Part shown: positions 19,439 to 28,900 of the stretch, in pieces | Numbering within the stretch: position 1 is the stretch's first letter | Layout: each line of letters starts with the position of its first letter | From: Gimesia alba | Lineage (GTDB): Bacteria; Planctomycetota; Planctomycetia; Planctomycetales; Planctomycetaceae | Direction of reading: 5' to 3' | NCBI RefSeq assembly: GCF_007744675.1 | Contig: NZ_CP036269.1 | Coordinates: 2,123,501-2,187,500, forward strand | Length of the DNA stretch: 64,000 bases | Made by a program: the position numbers and the translations under genes | The notes under the pieces: generated by a model | The model's database searches: none | Told to the model about the DNA's origin: nothing | What the model saw: the letters and a program-made list of their open reading frames with translations, nothing else

Positions 19439-20650
19439 ATGCAAAGAAAGTTTCTCAGAATGAATCTTGCCGAACGCAGATTTCGCTTTCTCAAATCAGC
19501 TAGTTGCCTGTTCACTTTGATGGTGGTTTGCCTGGTTCTGCAAGCCGTTATTTCAGTCTATTCCGAGAAGATGTATGCAACCGAATCTGCAGCAGCTGCA
19601 TCCTCATTTGTGTCGACCGATGCAGAGTCAAAAGCAGAACAAACGAAAAAAACGATGGGTGTCGTTGCAGCCGACTGTAAGAAGTGTCATCCTTCTGAAG
19701 TTGCAGCCTGGATGAAAACGGTGCACTTTCAATCTCCCGATGAACGACTCTTTAAATTTGAAGGGAACACAAAAAAGTACGCAACGGCAATGGGACTGAC
19801 GAGTGCCGACTTACAGGGCGATTCCATGTGTGCGGACTGTCATGGTACAAAGGCAGTCAGAGACGGCCAGGTCAAAGTAATTTCGGGAGTTTCATGTGAA
19901 AAGTGCCATGGTGCTGCCGGCGGAGAGGATGGCTGGCTCAATCGTCATCAGTCTTATCATGCCAGCATGCCAATTTCTCGTGCTGAAGAGACTCCAGAGC
20001 ACCGTGCGGAACGGCTCAAGTTCTGTGACCAGGCTGGCATGAAACGCTCTTCCGATATTTATGGTCTGTCCAAATCCTGTTTTAAATGTCATATCGTTGG
20101 AAATGAAAAATTGATCGCTGCGGGACATAAGGCGGCAAGTGCCTTCGATTTTGTTTCCTGGACGGGTGGAGAAGTCAAACATAATTTCCTCGTTGACAAA
20201 ACCAAAAATGCCGATGCCCCTTCATTGTGGATGGAACGAACTGGGGGAACTGCAGAAAATCGCAAGCGAGTCAAGTTTGTGGTTGGCACTTTAGTTCAAC
20301 TGGAAACCGCACTACGAGCACGCGCTAAAGCAACAAACCCCGCTGTCATTCCACAAATAAGTGGGATTATCGCAGCGGCAAACGGCAAGCTGTCACAGAT
20401 CAATGCTGCTGCTCCCACGCCGGAAGTTCAAGCGGTTATCAATCTCATCACACCTATGTTCGGGACACTGTTCGCGCCGCTGCCAACCGATAAAGAGACT
20501 TATACGAAGGCTGCTGATGAAGTCGCGGAACAGGCAAAACTATTTGCCAAAAAATATGATGGTGCTGATTTTTCCAAACTCGATTCTGTCATCAAACGCT
20601 ATCCTCCACACTATTCTCAGCAGTTTCAGGACAAGTATCTGAATAAATAA
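19439..20650 (+). CDS. Tetraheme c-type cytochrome, c554 family
   Basis: This 403-residue protein has an N-terminal signal or anchor (about 20-38, in SASCLFTLMVVCLVLQAVI). It carries four heme motifs: CKKCH, CADCH, CEKCH and CFKCH. The first sits in ADCKKCHPSEVAAWMKTVH, the cytochrome c554-type opening. The C-terminal 130 residues are helical and heme-free. An internal ATG eight codons in is an alternative start. It opens a four-gene operon; the next gene begins 42 bases on. The probable role is periplasmic electron carrier or acceptor for the complex encoded downstream. Confidence 0.88.
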   Translation: MQRKFLRMNLAERRFRFLKSASCLFTLMVVCLVLQAVISVYSEKMYATESAAAASSFVSTDAESKAEQTKKTMGVVAADCKKCHPSEVAAWMKTVHFQSPDERLFKFEGNTKKYATAMGLTSADLQGDSMCADCHGTKAVRDGQVKVISGVSCEKCHGAAGGEDGWLNRHQSYHASMPISRAEETPEHRAERLKFCDQAGMKRSSDIYGLSKSCFKCHIVGNEKLIAAGHKAASAFDFVSWTGGEVKHNFLVDKTKNADAPSLWMERTGGTAENRKRVKFVVGTLVQLETALRARAKATNPAVIPQISGIIAAANGKLSQINAAAPTPEVQAVINLITPMFGTLFAPLPTDKETYTKAADEVAEQAKLFAKKYDGADFSKLDSVIKRYPPHYSQQFQDKYLNK

Positions 20651-20692
20651 GAAGTCTCGACCAGTTCCACACCAGCAACAAGTTGTACTCCC

Positions 20693-22432
20693 ATGTCAGA
20701 ACCTTCGATTTCACGTCCGCGTCGCTGGGATAAACCTTTCTCGCTCGAACCAGGCAGCGAGGAAGAAATGACAGATGCAGATGTGGAAATCCTTCTGAAG
20801 AAGCCACCCTTTTCGCAGATTGACCCCGCTGGATTTAAGCGGTCTCTACCTCTGCACGACATCATTAAAAACGATGCACGGGTAGTTGGGTTTGACGATG
20901 GTGACATTGTTGTGCGGCGGGGAGACTGGGGAAATTCAGCCTTCTTTATTTTATCTGGTAATGTGCGTGTCGGTCTGGAAAGAGGAAAGCCAACTCTGCC
21001 TGATGAAATCCTGGGGCGGCGCCATCATAAGGTTAAAAACCTATGGGAATCTTTTTCACAACTCTGGCGAAATCACAGTGTACCTGAAGTCCGTAAACTA
21101 GATTCTGTGTTTTCCAAGTCTGAGTTGAAAACACGTCATGCGCACAACAGCACTCGAATCTATCTTCAGGAAGTCTCGGCTGTTCTCGATAAATACCATA
21201 CCGCACGACTTGAAACAGGACATTGGTTTGGTGAACTGGCAGCGCTGGGCCGAACCAGCCGCGTCGCTACCGTGTTTTCGGAAGGGGTTTCACAGCTCCT
21301 TGAAATTCGCTGGCAGGGAATTCGCGATATTCTGCGACATGATCAGAATGGAAAACTGAAACAATATATCGAGGACGCGTTCCGCGAACGGGCTCTAGCT
21401 GCCTTCCTGCGAACAACTCCCTTGTTTCATGACTGTCAGCCAGAATTGATGCAACGGATTGTAGATCAGGTTGAATTTCATACTTTTGGCAACTATGACT
21501 CTCCGAAACCGTTTAAAGACTTAATCGAGAATCAGGATCATGCGACTGAGGGCGGGGAACCCGTTATCATCCGTGAAGGTGATTATCCCAGTGGCATCGT
21601 CATGATTCGTAGCGGCCTGGCCCGTATCAGTCAGCGGCATTATAACGGCCGACGTACAATTGGTTATTTATCTCCCGGTCAAATCTTTGGATTGGATGAA
21701 ATTCGGGCTGAAGTACAATCGCTGACACCCGTTGGCTGCCGTACACAACTGAGTGCGATAGGACACCTGAACGCGGTGCTTGTGCCCACGCCACTTGTTG
21801 AGGAATTACTCAAGCAAAACGACTCTACCGGGGCCGCAGATCTGCATGAAGTCAAAACACACGTTTCGGATTCAGGCAGCCACTCGGTTAAAATCAATGA
21901 TGATACGCTGCTCAGCCAGTTGGTCGATCAGAATTTTGTCCAAGGAACATCACTGATGGTGATTGACCTTGAACGTTGTACACGTTGCGATGATTGCGTC
22001 CGCGCCTGCTCTACCGCCCATGACAATAATCCCCGGTTTATTCGCCATGGGCCCATTCTCAATCAATATATGATTCCCAATTCCTGCCTGCATTGTGTGG
22101 ATCCGATCTGCATGATTGAGTGCCCTACAGGTGCAATCTTTCGCGATTTTGCTCAAGGTGATATCATCATCAACGAACAAACCTGTATTGGCTGTGCCCA
22201 GTGTGCCAGCAACTGTCCATTTGATGCGATTCGTATGGTTGATATTCGAGATTCCAAAGGAAATATTATCGTCGATTCCAAAACGCGTTCACCCCTGACT
22301 CAAGCCACAAAGTGCGATTTGTGTATCGACCAGAGAGGCGGACCGGCCTGCGAACGTGCTTGCCCGCATGACGCACTCTTTCGTGTGGATATGCAGGATG
22401 CGTCTCAAGTGGGAGAGGTGTTTTCACGATGA
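20693..22432 (+). CDS. Fusion of cyclic-nucleotide-binding domains with a four-cluster ferredoxin (4x 4Fe-4S)
   Basis: In this 579-residue protein, residues about 50-235 form a Crp-like cyclic-nucleotide-binding domain. It is interrupted by an insert of roughly 70 residues and has an intact phosphate-binding cassette, FGELAALGRTSRVATV (near 179). A second, degenerate copy spans about 240-370 (SPGQIFGLDE). Residues about 420-570 hold four ferredoxin cysteine clusters: CTRCDDCVRAC, CLHCVDPICMIEC, CIGCAQCASNC and CDLCIDQRGGPACERAC. This is the pattern of the electron-transfer subunits of DMSO reductase- and NrfC-type complexes. There is no signal peptide, so it is probably cytoplasmic and bound to the membrane partner. 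Its stop overlaps the start of the next gene by ATGA, indicating tight co-translation. The likely role is electron transfer modulated by cyclic nucleotide, which the neighbouring cyclase could supply (inference). Confidence 0.9.
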   Translation: MSEPSISRPRRWDKPFSLEPGSEEEMTDADVEILLKKPPFSQIDPAGFKRSLPLHDIIKNDARVVGFDDGDIVVRRGDWGNSAFFILSGNVRVGLERGKPTLPDEILGRRHHKVKNLWESFSQLWRNHSVPEVRKLDSVFSKSELKTRHAHNSTRIYLQEVSAVLDKYHTARLETGHWFGELAALGRTSRVATVFSEGVSQLLEIRWQGIRDILRHDQNGKLKQYIEDAFRERALAAFLRTTPLFHDCQPELMQRIVDQVEFHTFGNYDSPKPFKDLIENQDHATEGGEPVIIREGDYPSGIVMIRSGLARISQRHYNGRRTIGYLSPGQIFGLDEIRAEVQSLTPVGCRTQLSAIGHLNAVLVPTPLVEELLKQNDSTGAADLHEVKTHVSDSGSHSVKINDDTLLSQLVDQNFVQGTSLMVIDLERCTRCDDCVRACSTAHDNNPRFIRHGPILNQYMIPNSCLHCVDPICMIECPTGAIFRDFAQGDIIINEQTCIGCAQCASNCPFDAIRMVDIRDSKGNIIVDSKTRSPLTQATKCDLCIDQRGGPACERACPHDALFRVDMQDASQVGEVFSR

Positions 22433-23253
22433 AACACTTTTGGATGCAACAAAGAATCACTTTTTTGTTATTCACGGTGATTTCTCTGCTGATTTTCGCG
22501 GGGTGCTATTTATTTTCGATTACACTTTCGAAGACTTCATTCGCCAGCGGAACAATTTTGTTGCTCTGTCTTCTCTTTCTGGCCAGTTATCAGTTACGCA
22601 AAAAAATCTCATTTCTACCATTGGGAAGCAGTGCCGCCTGGCTTCGTTTTCATATCTTTATTGGCTTCCTGTCGTTTGTCGTCTTTGCGATACATACCAG
22701 ACTGCAGATTCCGAATGGCCTGTTGGAATTCATTCTCTTCCTGACGTATTACACCGTGTTTTTAAGTGGTGTGGTTGGATTGTTCCTGTCACGCACGATT
22801 CCCTATCGTCTCCTCTCGCGTGGAGAAGAAGTGCTCTTTGAGCGAATTCCCGTACATCGACGAAAAATACATGATCGAGTTAAGACGCTGGTCTTTGATG
22901 ATGCGCAGCCAGAGCAGGGGGCCGCACTCCCTGATTTCTATCACAAACACTTGCAGGATTTTTTTGAAGGCCCGCGTCATCAGATCAGTCACATCCTGCA
23001 TTCAAAACGACATCTGCATCAACTCAAACAGAAAATTTCTGCACAAGAGCCGTTTCTTGATGAACAGGAGCAGGTTAGGCTACAACAGATCGCAGAGCAA
23101 ATTCAGTTGAAAGATGATCTCGATTACCAATATATTTTTCAGGCCATTATCAAATTGTGGCTCTTCGTGCATGTGCCTTTGACATATTCCCTGATCATTT
23201 TTGCTTTCTATCACGCACTTGCTGCCTGTGCGTTTGCGAGTACCAGCGGATGA
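22429..23253 (+). CDS. Di-heme b-type membrane cytochrome subunit
   Basis: This 274-residue membrane protein has about five hydrophobic helices and a polar central region (about 125-235). Two histidine pairs, each spaced by 14 residues, lie in helices: H75/H89 (FHIFIGFLSFVVFAIH) and H248/H262 (HVPLTYSLIIFAFYH). These suit ligation of two b hemes stacked across the membrane. I do not assign a named family; it resembles quinone-reactive cytochrome b subunits in design. It overlaps both neighbours by ATGA and so belongs to the same translational unit. The expected role is carrying electrons between the cytoplasmic Fe-S protein or quinone pool and the periplasmic multiheme cytochromes. Confidence 0.8.
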   Translation: MKHFWMQQRITFLLFTVISLLIFAGCYLFSITLSKTSFASGTILLLCLLFLASYQLRKKISFLPLGSSAAWLRFHIFIGFLSFVVFAIHTRLQIPNGLLEFILFLTYYTVFLSGVVGLFLSRTIPYRLLSRGEEVLFERIPVHRRKIHDRVKTLVFDDAQPEQGAALPDFYHKHLQDFFEGPRHQISHILHSKRHLHQLKQKISAQEPFLDEQEQVRLQQIAEQIQLKDDLDYQYIFQAIIKLWLFVHVPLTYSLIIFAFYHALAACAFASTSG

Positions 23254-25373
23254 CCGAACCGTTGCAACCTTTCGACTGGAAGAACAGTAATTACGAACGA
23301 CCTGCAAACACCTGGGTTTGCGGACGGTTGTGCGAGAAAGGTTTGCCTTGTCGGCTGGGACCGAGCAACAAGGGGGAATGCCAGGTTCAAAGTCAGTGCG
23401 AGCCTGCAGAGAAAGGTGGAAAATATCAATGTACTCGTTCCGTCTTGAATGGGGGAAAGTGTAAGGAAGGTCCGGCACCCGATGGGACCTGCTGTCAGCC
23501 TGATACCAGTTGTCAACCCCGCCGCAGTCTCTTAGCCAAGCGGCGGTTTCTGGGGGGACTTGCTGCGTTCATTGCTGCTTCGCTTTGTCTCATTGTTTTC
23601 AGCGGTGACTCTCCCTCCTCTCTCCTTTCGCCGGGGGAAGTCATTGATGCACACGCCAATATTGAATCGAACTGCAGTGCCTGTCATTCTGCCGCCGAGG
23701 GAGGCCTTGATACCTGGATTCATCTGACCATGAATGATGATGTCGCTCTTGATGATTCAGCGTTATGTCTGAAATGCCACACGGAGTTGGGAGAAGAAGC
23801 ACTTTTCGCCCACAGTGTTTCTGTTGAGCGATTACACGAAATAACCAGTCAAATTCAAGAAACGAAGGAAACAGCTTCGACTCCCATAGCACTGCAGCTT
23901 GCTTCATTGACGGGCCATCCCACGACGAACGGTAAGCTCGCCTGTTCCACCTGTCACCAGGAGCATCATGGACGAAAGGCAAATCTCACACAATTAACAG
24001 ATTTGCAGTGTCAATCCTGTCATGCCAGGCAGTTTGCAAGCTTCCAGCACGGCCATCCCGCTCTGGGGGATTATCCTTATGAACGCCGATCGCGGATTTA
24101 TTTCGATCATAACACGCACCTGAATCGTTATTTCAAAAATGAAGAGTTTAAGCGAACCATGCCCCACGGGCACAAACCGGAATCCTGCAGCTCCTGTCAC
24201 ACATCTGATGCCACAGGCCGTCTGATGTTGACAGGCAGCTTCGAAAAGACCTGTGCCAGTTGTCATGAACCGCAAATTGAAGATGTCGATTTTCCAGGCG
24301 TTCCATTTTTTGCACTGCCAGTCATTGCTCCCACATTGATGAAGTCACAGGGAGCCTGGCCTAATACCGAGGGATCTTTTGCCACAGCCAGGTTACCTCG
24401 ACTGATGGAACTCTTGCTGGAAAATGATCCCGGCTATCAAAGTGCCATCAAACAACTGGGAGCGATTGATTATCGTAAGTTGAACAATGTTGATCCAGAG
24501 CAAGCCGCCGCAGTCGCAGAAATTGCCTGGGCCGTTAAAAGACTGCTCTATGATATTTCCACATCAGGCGAAGCGGCATTAACGGAGCGCCTGGGAAAAA
24601 ACAGTGCCCTGTATCTGCATCTCAAACCGTCCATCGTTCCCACATTATCACAGGCGCAGCAAATCTGGTTTCCGAATCTGGCAGCGGAAATCAAAGATCA
24701 TACAGAGAAAAAGGCACTACCAGCTTCGACCCGGCAAAAACAGGCACCGTCAGGGTTCTCTACACGCAATGCCAATAGTGGTTGGTCTATCTCCGATTCT
24801 GATTTTACAGTTCGCTATCGTCCCATCGGCCATGCCGATCCCCTCATTAAAGGTTGGCTCGATCAGGCTGTTCAGAAGGATCAGAAGAATTTAGACCGTG
24901 ACAGTCTATGGCAGATATTCTCAAATCCGACCGCATCCGGCACTGAAGATTCTCACGGAGCCCTTGCTTCCGGTCGCTGTCTGATGTGTCACTCTGTTGA
25001 TAAAGATCCTGTGAGCGGAGTTTCTCACATCAATTGGCAACCGTTACCAACGCAGCAGGCAAAAGAACAATTCACGCAATTCTCACATGCTCCTCACTTA
25101 TTAGCAGGACAACGACTGAACTGTGAAAATTGTCATGTCTTTGACCGATCTGGCACAGACAGTGCTGCCATTTTGCAGAGTGATTATTTCGTTCGCGATC
25201 GATCGAATTTGTTCTGGCAGATCAATCAGAACAGCCGGCAGGCTTGCACCAGTGGCTTTCAGCCCATCAGCCGGCAAAATTGCAGTACCTGCCATAATCA
25301 GGCAACCGCAACCCAAAGCTGCCTGCAATGTCACAATTACCATGCACATCGGAAACTGACTTCTTCTGAATGA
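23250..25373 (+). CDS. Decaheme c-type cytochrome with Cys-rich N-terminal domain
   Basis: I start this gene at the ATG at 23250, which overlaps the upstream stop (ATGA); this gives 707 residues beginning MTEPLQPFDW. An earlier in-frame start at 23157 would run deep into the previous gene. The first 85 residues carry ten cysteines (CGRLCEKGLPC, then CQPDTSC) but no heme motif. After a basic RRSLLAKRR comes one membrane helix (about 95-115). The remainder has ten CxxCH motifs: CSACH, CLKCH, CSTCH, CQSCH, CSSCH, CASCH, CLMCH, CENCH, CSTCH and CLQCH. The topology predicts a cytoplasmic Cys-rich head and a periplasmic decaheme wire. The Cys-rich head could hold zinc or an Fe-S cluster. It is the last gene of the redox operon and is followed by a strong terminator. 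Confidence 0.9.
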   Translation: MTEPLQPFDWKNSNYERPANTWVCGRLCEKGLPCRLGPSNKGECQVQSQCEPAEKGGKYQCTRSVLNGGKCKEGPAPDGTCCQPDTSCQPRRSLLAKRRFLGGLAAFIAASLCLIVFSGDSPSSLLSPGEVIDAHANIESNCSACHSAAEGGLDTWIHLTMNDDVALDDSALCLKCHTELGEEALFAHSVSVERLHEITSQIQETKETASTPIALQLASLTGHPTTNGKLACSTCHQEHHGRKANLTQLTDLQCQSCHARQFASFQHGHPALGDYPYERRSRIYFDHNTHLNRYFKNEEFKRTMPHGHKPESCSSCHTSDATGRLMLTGSFEKTCASCHEPQIEDVDFPGVPFFALPVIAPTLMKSQGAWPNTEGSFATARLPRLMELLLENDPGYQSAIKQLGAIDYRKLNNVDPEQAAAVAEIAWAVKRLLYDISTSGEAALTERLGKNSALYLHLKPSIVPTLSQAQQIWFPNLAAEIKDHTEKKALPASTRQKQAPSGFSTRNANSGWSISDSDFTVRYRPIGHADPLIKGWLDQAVQKDQKNLDRDSLWQIFSNPTASGTEDSHGALASGRCLMCHSVDKDPVSGVSHINWQPLPTQQAKEQFTQFSHAPHLLAGQRLNCENCHVFDRSGTDSAAILQSDYFVRDRSNLFWQINQNSRQACTSGFQPISRQNCSTCHNQATATQSCLQCHNYHAHRKLTSSE

Positions 25374-25418
25374 TCCTGGCGACGTTTAATAAATCTGGAT
25401 ATAGGTGCTTAAAAAAAA

Positions 25419-25450
25419 CAGCCCCCTGAAACGTGAGTTTCAGGGGGCTG
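25419..25450. terminator. Strong bidirectional intrinsic terminator
   Basis: A perfect 14-bp stem (CAGCCCCCTGAAAC paired with GTTTCAGGGGGCTG) closes a GTGA loop. An A-tract precedes it and TGGTTTTTT follows it. It can stop the redox operon on the plus strand and the giant gene on the minus strand. Confidence 0.93.
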
Positions 25451-25480
25451 TGGTTTTTTACTTGGCAGCAGTGTCTGCTG

Positions 25481-25990
25481 TTAGTTCAACAGCGGGTTGT
25501 CACCGCCGGCGATAGCGCTGAAGAAGTCATCGAGATCGGATGCGTCTGCATCGTCGATCACAGGCAGACGCCGCTGTGAATCGTTCAGCGATTCACTCAT
25601 CAGGTCGTTGCCCGCTTCATCAGCGTCCAGATCGTCATAACCCAGGACGTGCCCCAGTTCGTGCATCACGACCGTCAACAGATCCATGCGACCGAAGGCT
25701 GCACTCGCTTCGTCGGCGACCAGGTTGCCGTCTGCATCCAGCGTGAATTCGCTGTTGTCAAACGGGCTGTCGTCTACGAACCAGCCATAGCCGGCGGCAT
25801 TCACGTCGATCAGGATCGTGCTGCTGTTCGCACCACCGAGCATCGCATCCGGCAGATCTGCCAACACAAAGCTTACCGACTGCAGACGATCCAGTTCTTC
25901 CGCCGTCAACCCTGTGGCACTCCAGTAGGTCAACGCGGCATTCCGCACAGCGTCCAGATCGGCCTGGGTGATCGAGTCAGCAGGCGTGCT
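25481..25990 (-). other. Metzincin-like zinc-protease module at the C-terminus of the giant protein
   Basis: This is a sub-region of the giant coding sequence. HELGHVLGYDDLD supplies the three expected zinc ligands (HExxHxxGxxD). It is preceded by a helix (DADLDAV-like) and the strand FVLADLP typical of this C-terminal module in planctomycete proteins. LMSESL follows where metzincins have their Met-turn. Activity is likely but unproven; it may mature the protein or act on the surface. Confidence 0.7.
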
Positions 25991-28900
25991 GCTTACACCG
26001 GCGGCGGCTACCAGCGGTCCGGTCCGTTCGATGCGAACGGCGTCCGCGATGATCGAACCGTCGGCCACATTGTCACTCAGTGTCACCGTGATCGTTCCAC
26101 CGGCTCCGACAGCGATGGTGCCCAGGATTTCCCAGTACTTGCCTTCGGAATAGAAGTCGTCCGCTTTCAGTCGCTGATTGACCACGATCGGCCCGGTGCC
26201 AATGTTATATTCTGCATTGCTGGCCCGAAGGCTCGAATGCTGGTACCAGGTAGTAGACACGGTATACGTCCCGGCGGCCAGACCGTTGAAGTTCCAGGTT
26301 GCCGTACCGTTATCGCCCAGATTCAACTGCTGCGCATCAGATTCGTAGTAGAACAGACTCGCACCGCCCTTTGCCTGCCAGGGGCCCACACTGCTGTAAT
26401 CGGCGTCCCCGTTGTCGACAATCTGCACCGTCGTCATCGTAGCCGATACATTGATCGTGAAGGGATTCTCGTCGGTATCATCGTTGGCAATCGAAACCAC
26501 GCCGGCGGAGACACCAGACATTCCCGTGCTGTTGAATTCCAGCACAAACGTCGTCGATTGGCCGGCGGCCAGCGCCACCGTTCCCGGCCCCGAGAAGACA
26601 CTGAAGTTCGCCGGAGTGGAGATCGCTCCCAGGTTCAGCGTGTCGGTGCCTGAATTCGTAATCGTGAAGGTCTGGAACAGGGATTCCGCAAAGCTGGCTG
26701 TGCCCAAGTCGACACTGCCGACGCCGCTGACCAGATCAACGGCGTCTGCCTGCACTTCGATTTCCGGGCTTCGCAGGCCGATGGGAATCAGTTCCAGTCG
26801 CATCGCATCGGCGACGACATCACCATTGGCACCGTCGTCGGTAATCGTCACCGTCAACGTGGCTCCTGCTGCCACCTGGAAGTTCCCCAGTTCTTCCCAG
26901 GTCGTACCATCGGCAGTGAAATCATTGGGAGCATACCGCTGGTCCAGGCTGACCGTAATCGGTCCCCCTTCAATTCCGGAGATCGTGATCTGGGCATCCG
27001 GTGCCAGACTGCTGTGCTGGAACCAGTGAGTCGATACCTGATAGGTGCCGGCTCCCAGATTGTCGAAGGTCCAGGTCGCGGTGTTGCTGCCCAGCAGATC
27101 GCCACCACGCAGGATATCCTGATCCCGCTGGAAGTAGGTATAGAACGAGGAATCGTAATTGATAGAAACGGTTTCCCAGGGACCACTGTTGCTGTAATTC
27201 AGGTCTCCATTGTCCACAATCATCGAGTTTTGTGCCGATCCCGTCACACTGAAGTTGAAGGGATTTGCATCAAACGAATCAGCGCCGAAGGAAATCATGC
27301 CGCCAAAGGGACCGGCGACTGCAGCATCCATCTGTACGGTAAATGTGGTGGAAGACCCAGGTGACAGATTGTCATTCCCAAAGCCACTAAGGAGGCTGAA
27401 TCCTGCTGGCAGGTTCAGCGTTCCCAGTGCCATATTCCGTTCACCATAGTTGGTCACAGTGAAGGTCTTGATGACAGGAGCCCCGACGATGGTCTCTTCG
27501 AAATCAACGGTGCCGCCATCTTCGACGACTCCCCCGTCAACTTCCACGCTGATCACAGGATCGACCACGCGATAGATGCGGATTTCATCGGCGAAAACAA
27601 TCCCATCGGCATTGTCGGTCAGCTGCACACTCAGGGTGTTCCCTGTGATCGCAACCGGATTACCAATATATTCCCAGAGCGTGCCATCATCCAGGAAATC
27701 ATTGGGGTTGGTCTGATGACTCACCAGTACGGTCGTCACAGGAGACAGATCGTCATAGATCGTATAGGGAGCGTTGCTAGCAGCGGCCCCGCCGTAGGGA
27801 GCGAGATTCGGGTGGACGTACCAGTTAGCAACCACCTGATAACGGCCTGGTTCCACATCAAAGCTCCAGGTGGCACTGTTGGCACCACTGCCGCCCACAT
27901 CTGCCACGCCGGCATACAGGAATTCGGGATCGCCAATGCCCCGGGGGGTATAATCGTTCCAGGTTCCCGTGGTAGAGAAATCGGAGTCCGTGATGCCGAC
28001 GGTGGCCGGCCCCGCTGTTCCACTCACAGTGAAGTTATAAGGATTCTCATCTTCGTCGCCCGTTGTAAACGAAATCTGACCAAAGGTAGAACCGCTGGTC
28101 CCCCCGTCAAACTGGATCGTAAAGGTAACGGAACCACCGCCGGCAATCGTAACCGGCATTGTATCGGTTCCAAACGGCGAAGCGGGATCAATGCTGAAGC
28201 CGGCAGGAAATTCGACCAGGCCGGTGACATCGACGTCCATCGAAGACAGATTGGTCACGGTAAAAGTCTTGCTGACCGGTACTCCGGGCAGCGTGCTGCC
28301 GAAGTCAACATTGCCGGTATCGTCTTCGACAACCGTGCCCATATCCACGGTGACCTGCAGATCGGGCTCTGGCAGATATTCAATGCGGATCGCATCGGCA
28401 ATCACGCCGTAAGACAGGTCGGACATATGGTAGAAGTCACGCGGATTGTTGTTGGCGTCGTTGGTCAGCGTGACCGTCAGTACCCCACCAACAACAAGGT
28501 ACGATGCGTTCAAATCAAACCAGGCAGTTCCGTCTTCCGTAAAGCTGGACGGGGTAACCTGCTGGTTGACATCGACCGTCACCACGCCCGATCCGCCATC
28601 CAGAGAGAACGGCGCGTCATCGACGCGGTTGAAATAGGGAGCCCAGGTGGTCGAAACCCGGTAATTGCCATCGGCCAGATCGGTAAAGGTCCAGGTTGCG
28701 GTTTCTGCACCAGGTTGAGTCGTGGCGCCGGGCTGATTTGGAATCGCTGCCGTCGAATCCGCTTGGTAACCATCGTCACCCAGGTTGGTTCCGTCCGGGA
28801 AATTTTGAAAACCGGCCGTTGCGGAAAATTCCGCATCGCCGTCATCGATGATCACCACGTTGGAAACACGGCCATCCAGCAGAATGTTGAAGGTCGCTTC

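Noticed and set aside
23157-23249. Earlier in-frame start for the decaheme cytochrome
   Set aside because: It would overlap the cytochrome b gene by about 95 bases and add residues with no homology; the ATGA-overlap start at 23250 fits the spacing seen at the previous junction.
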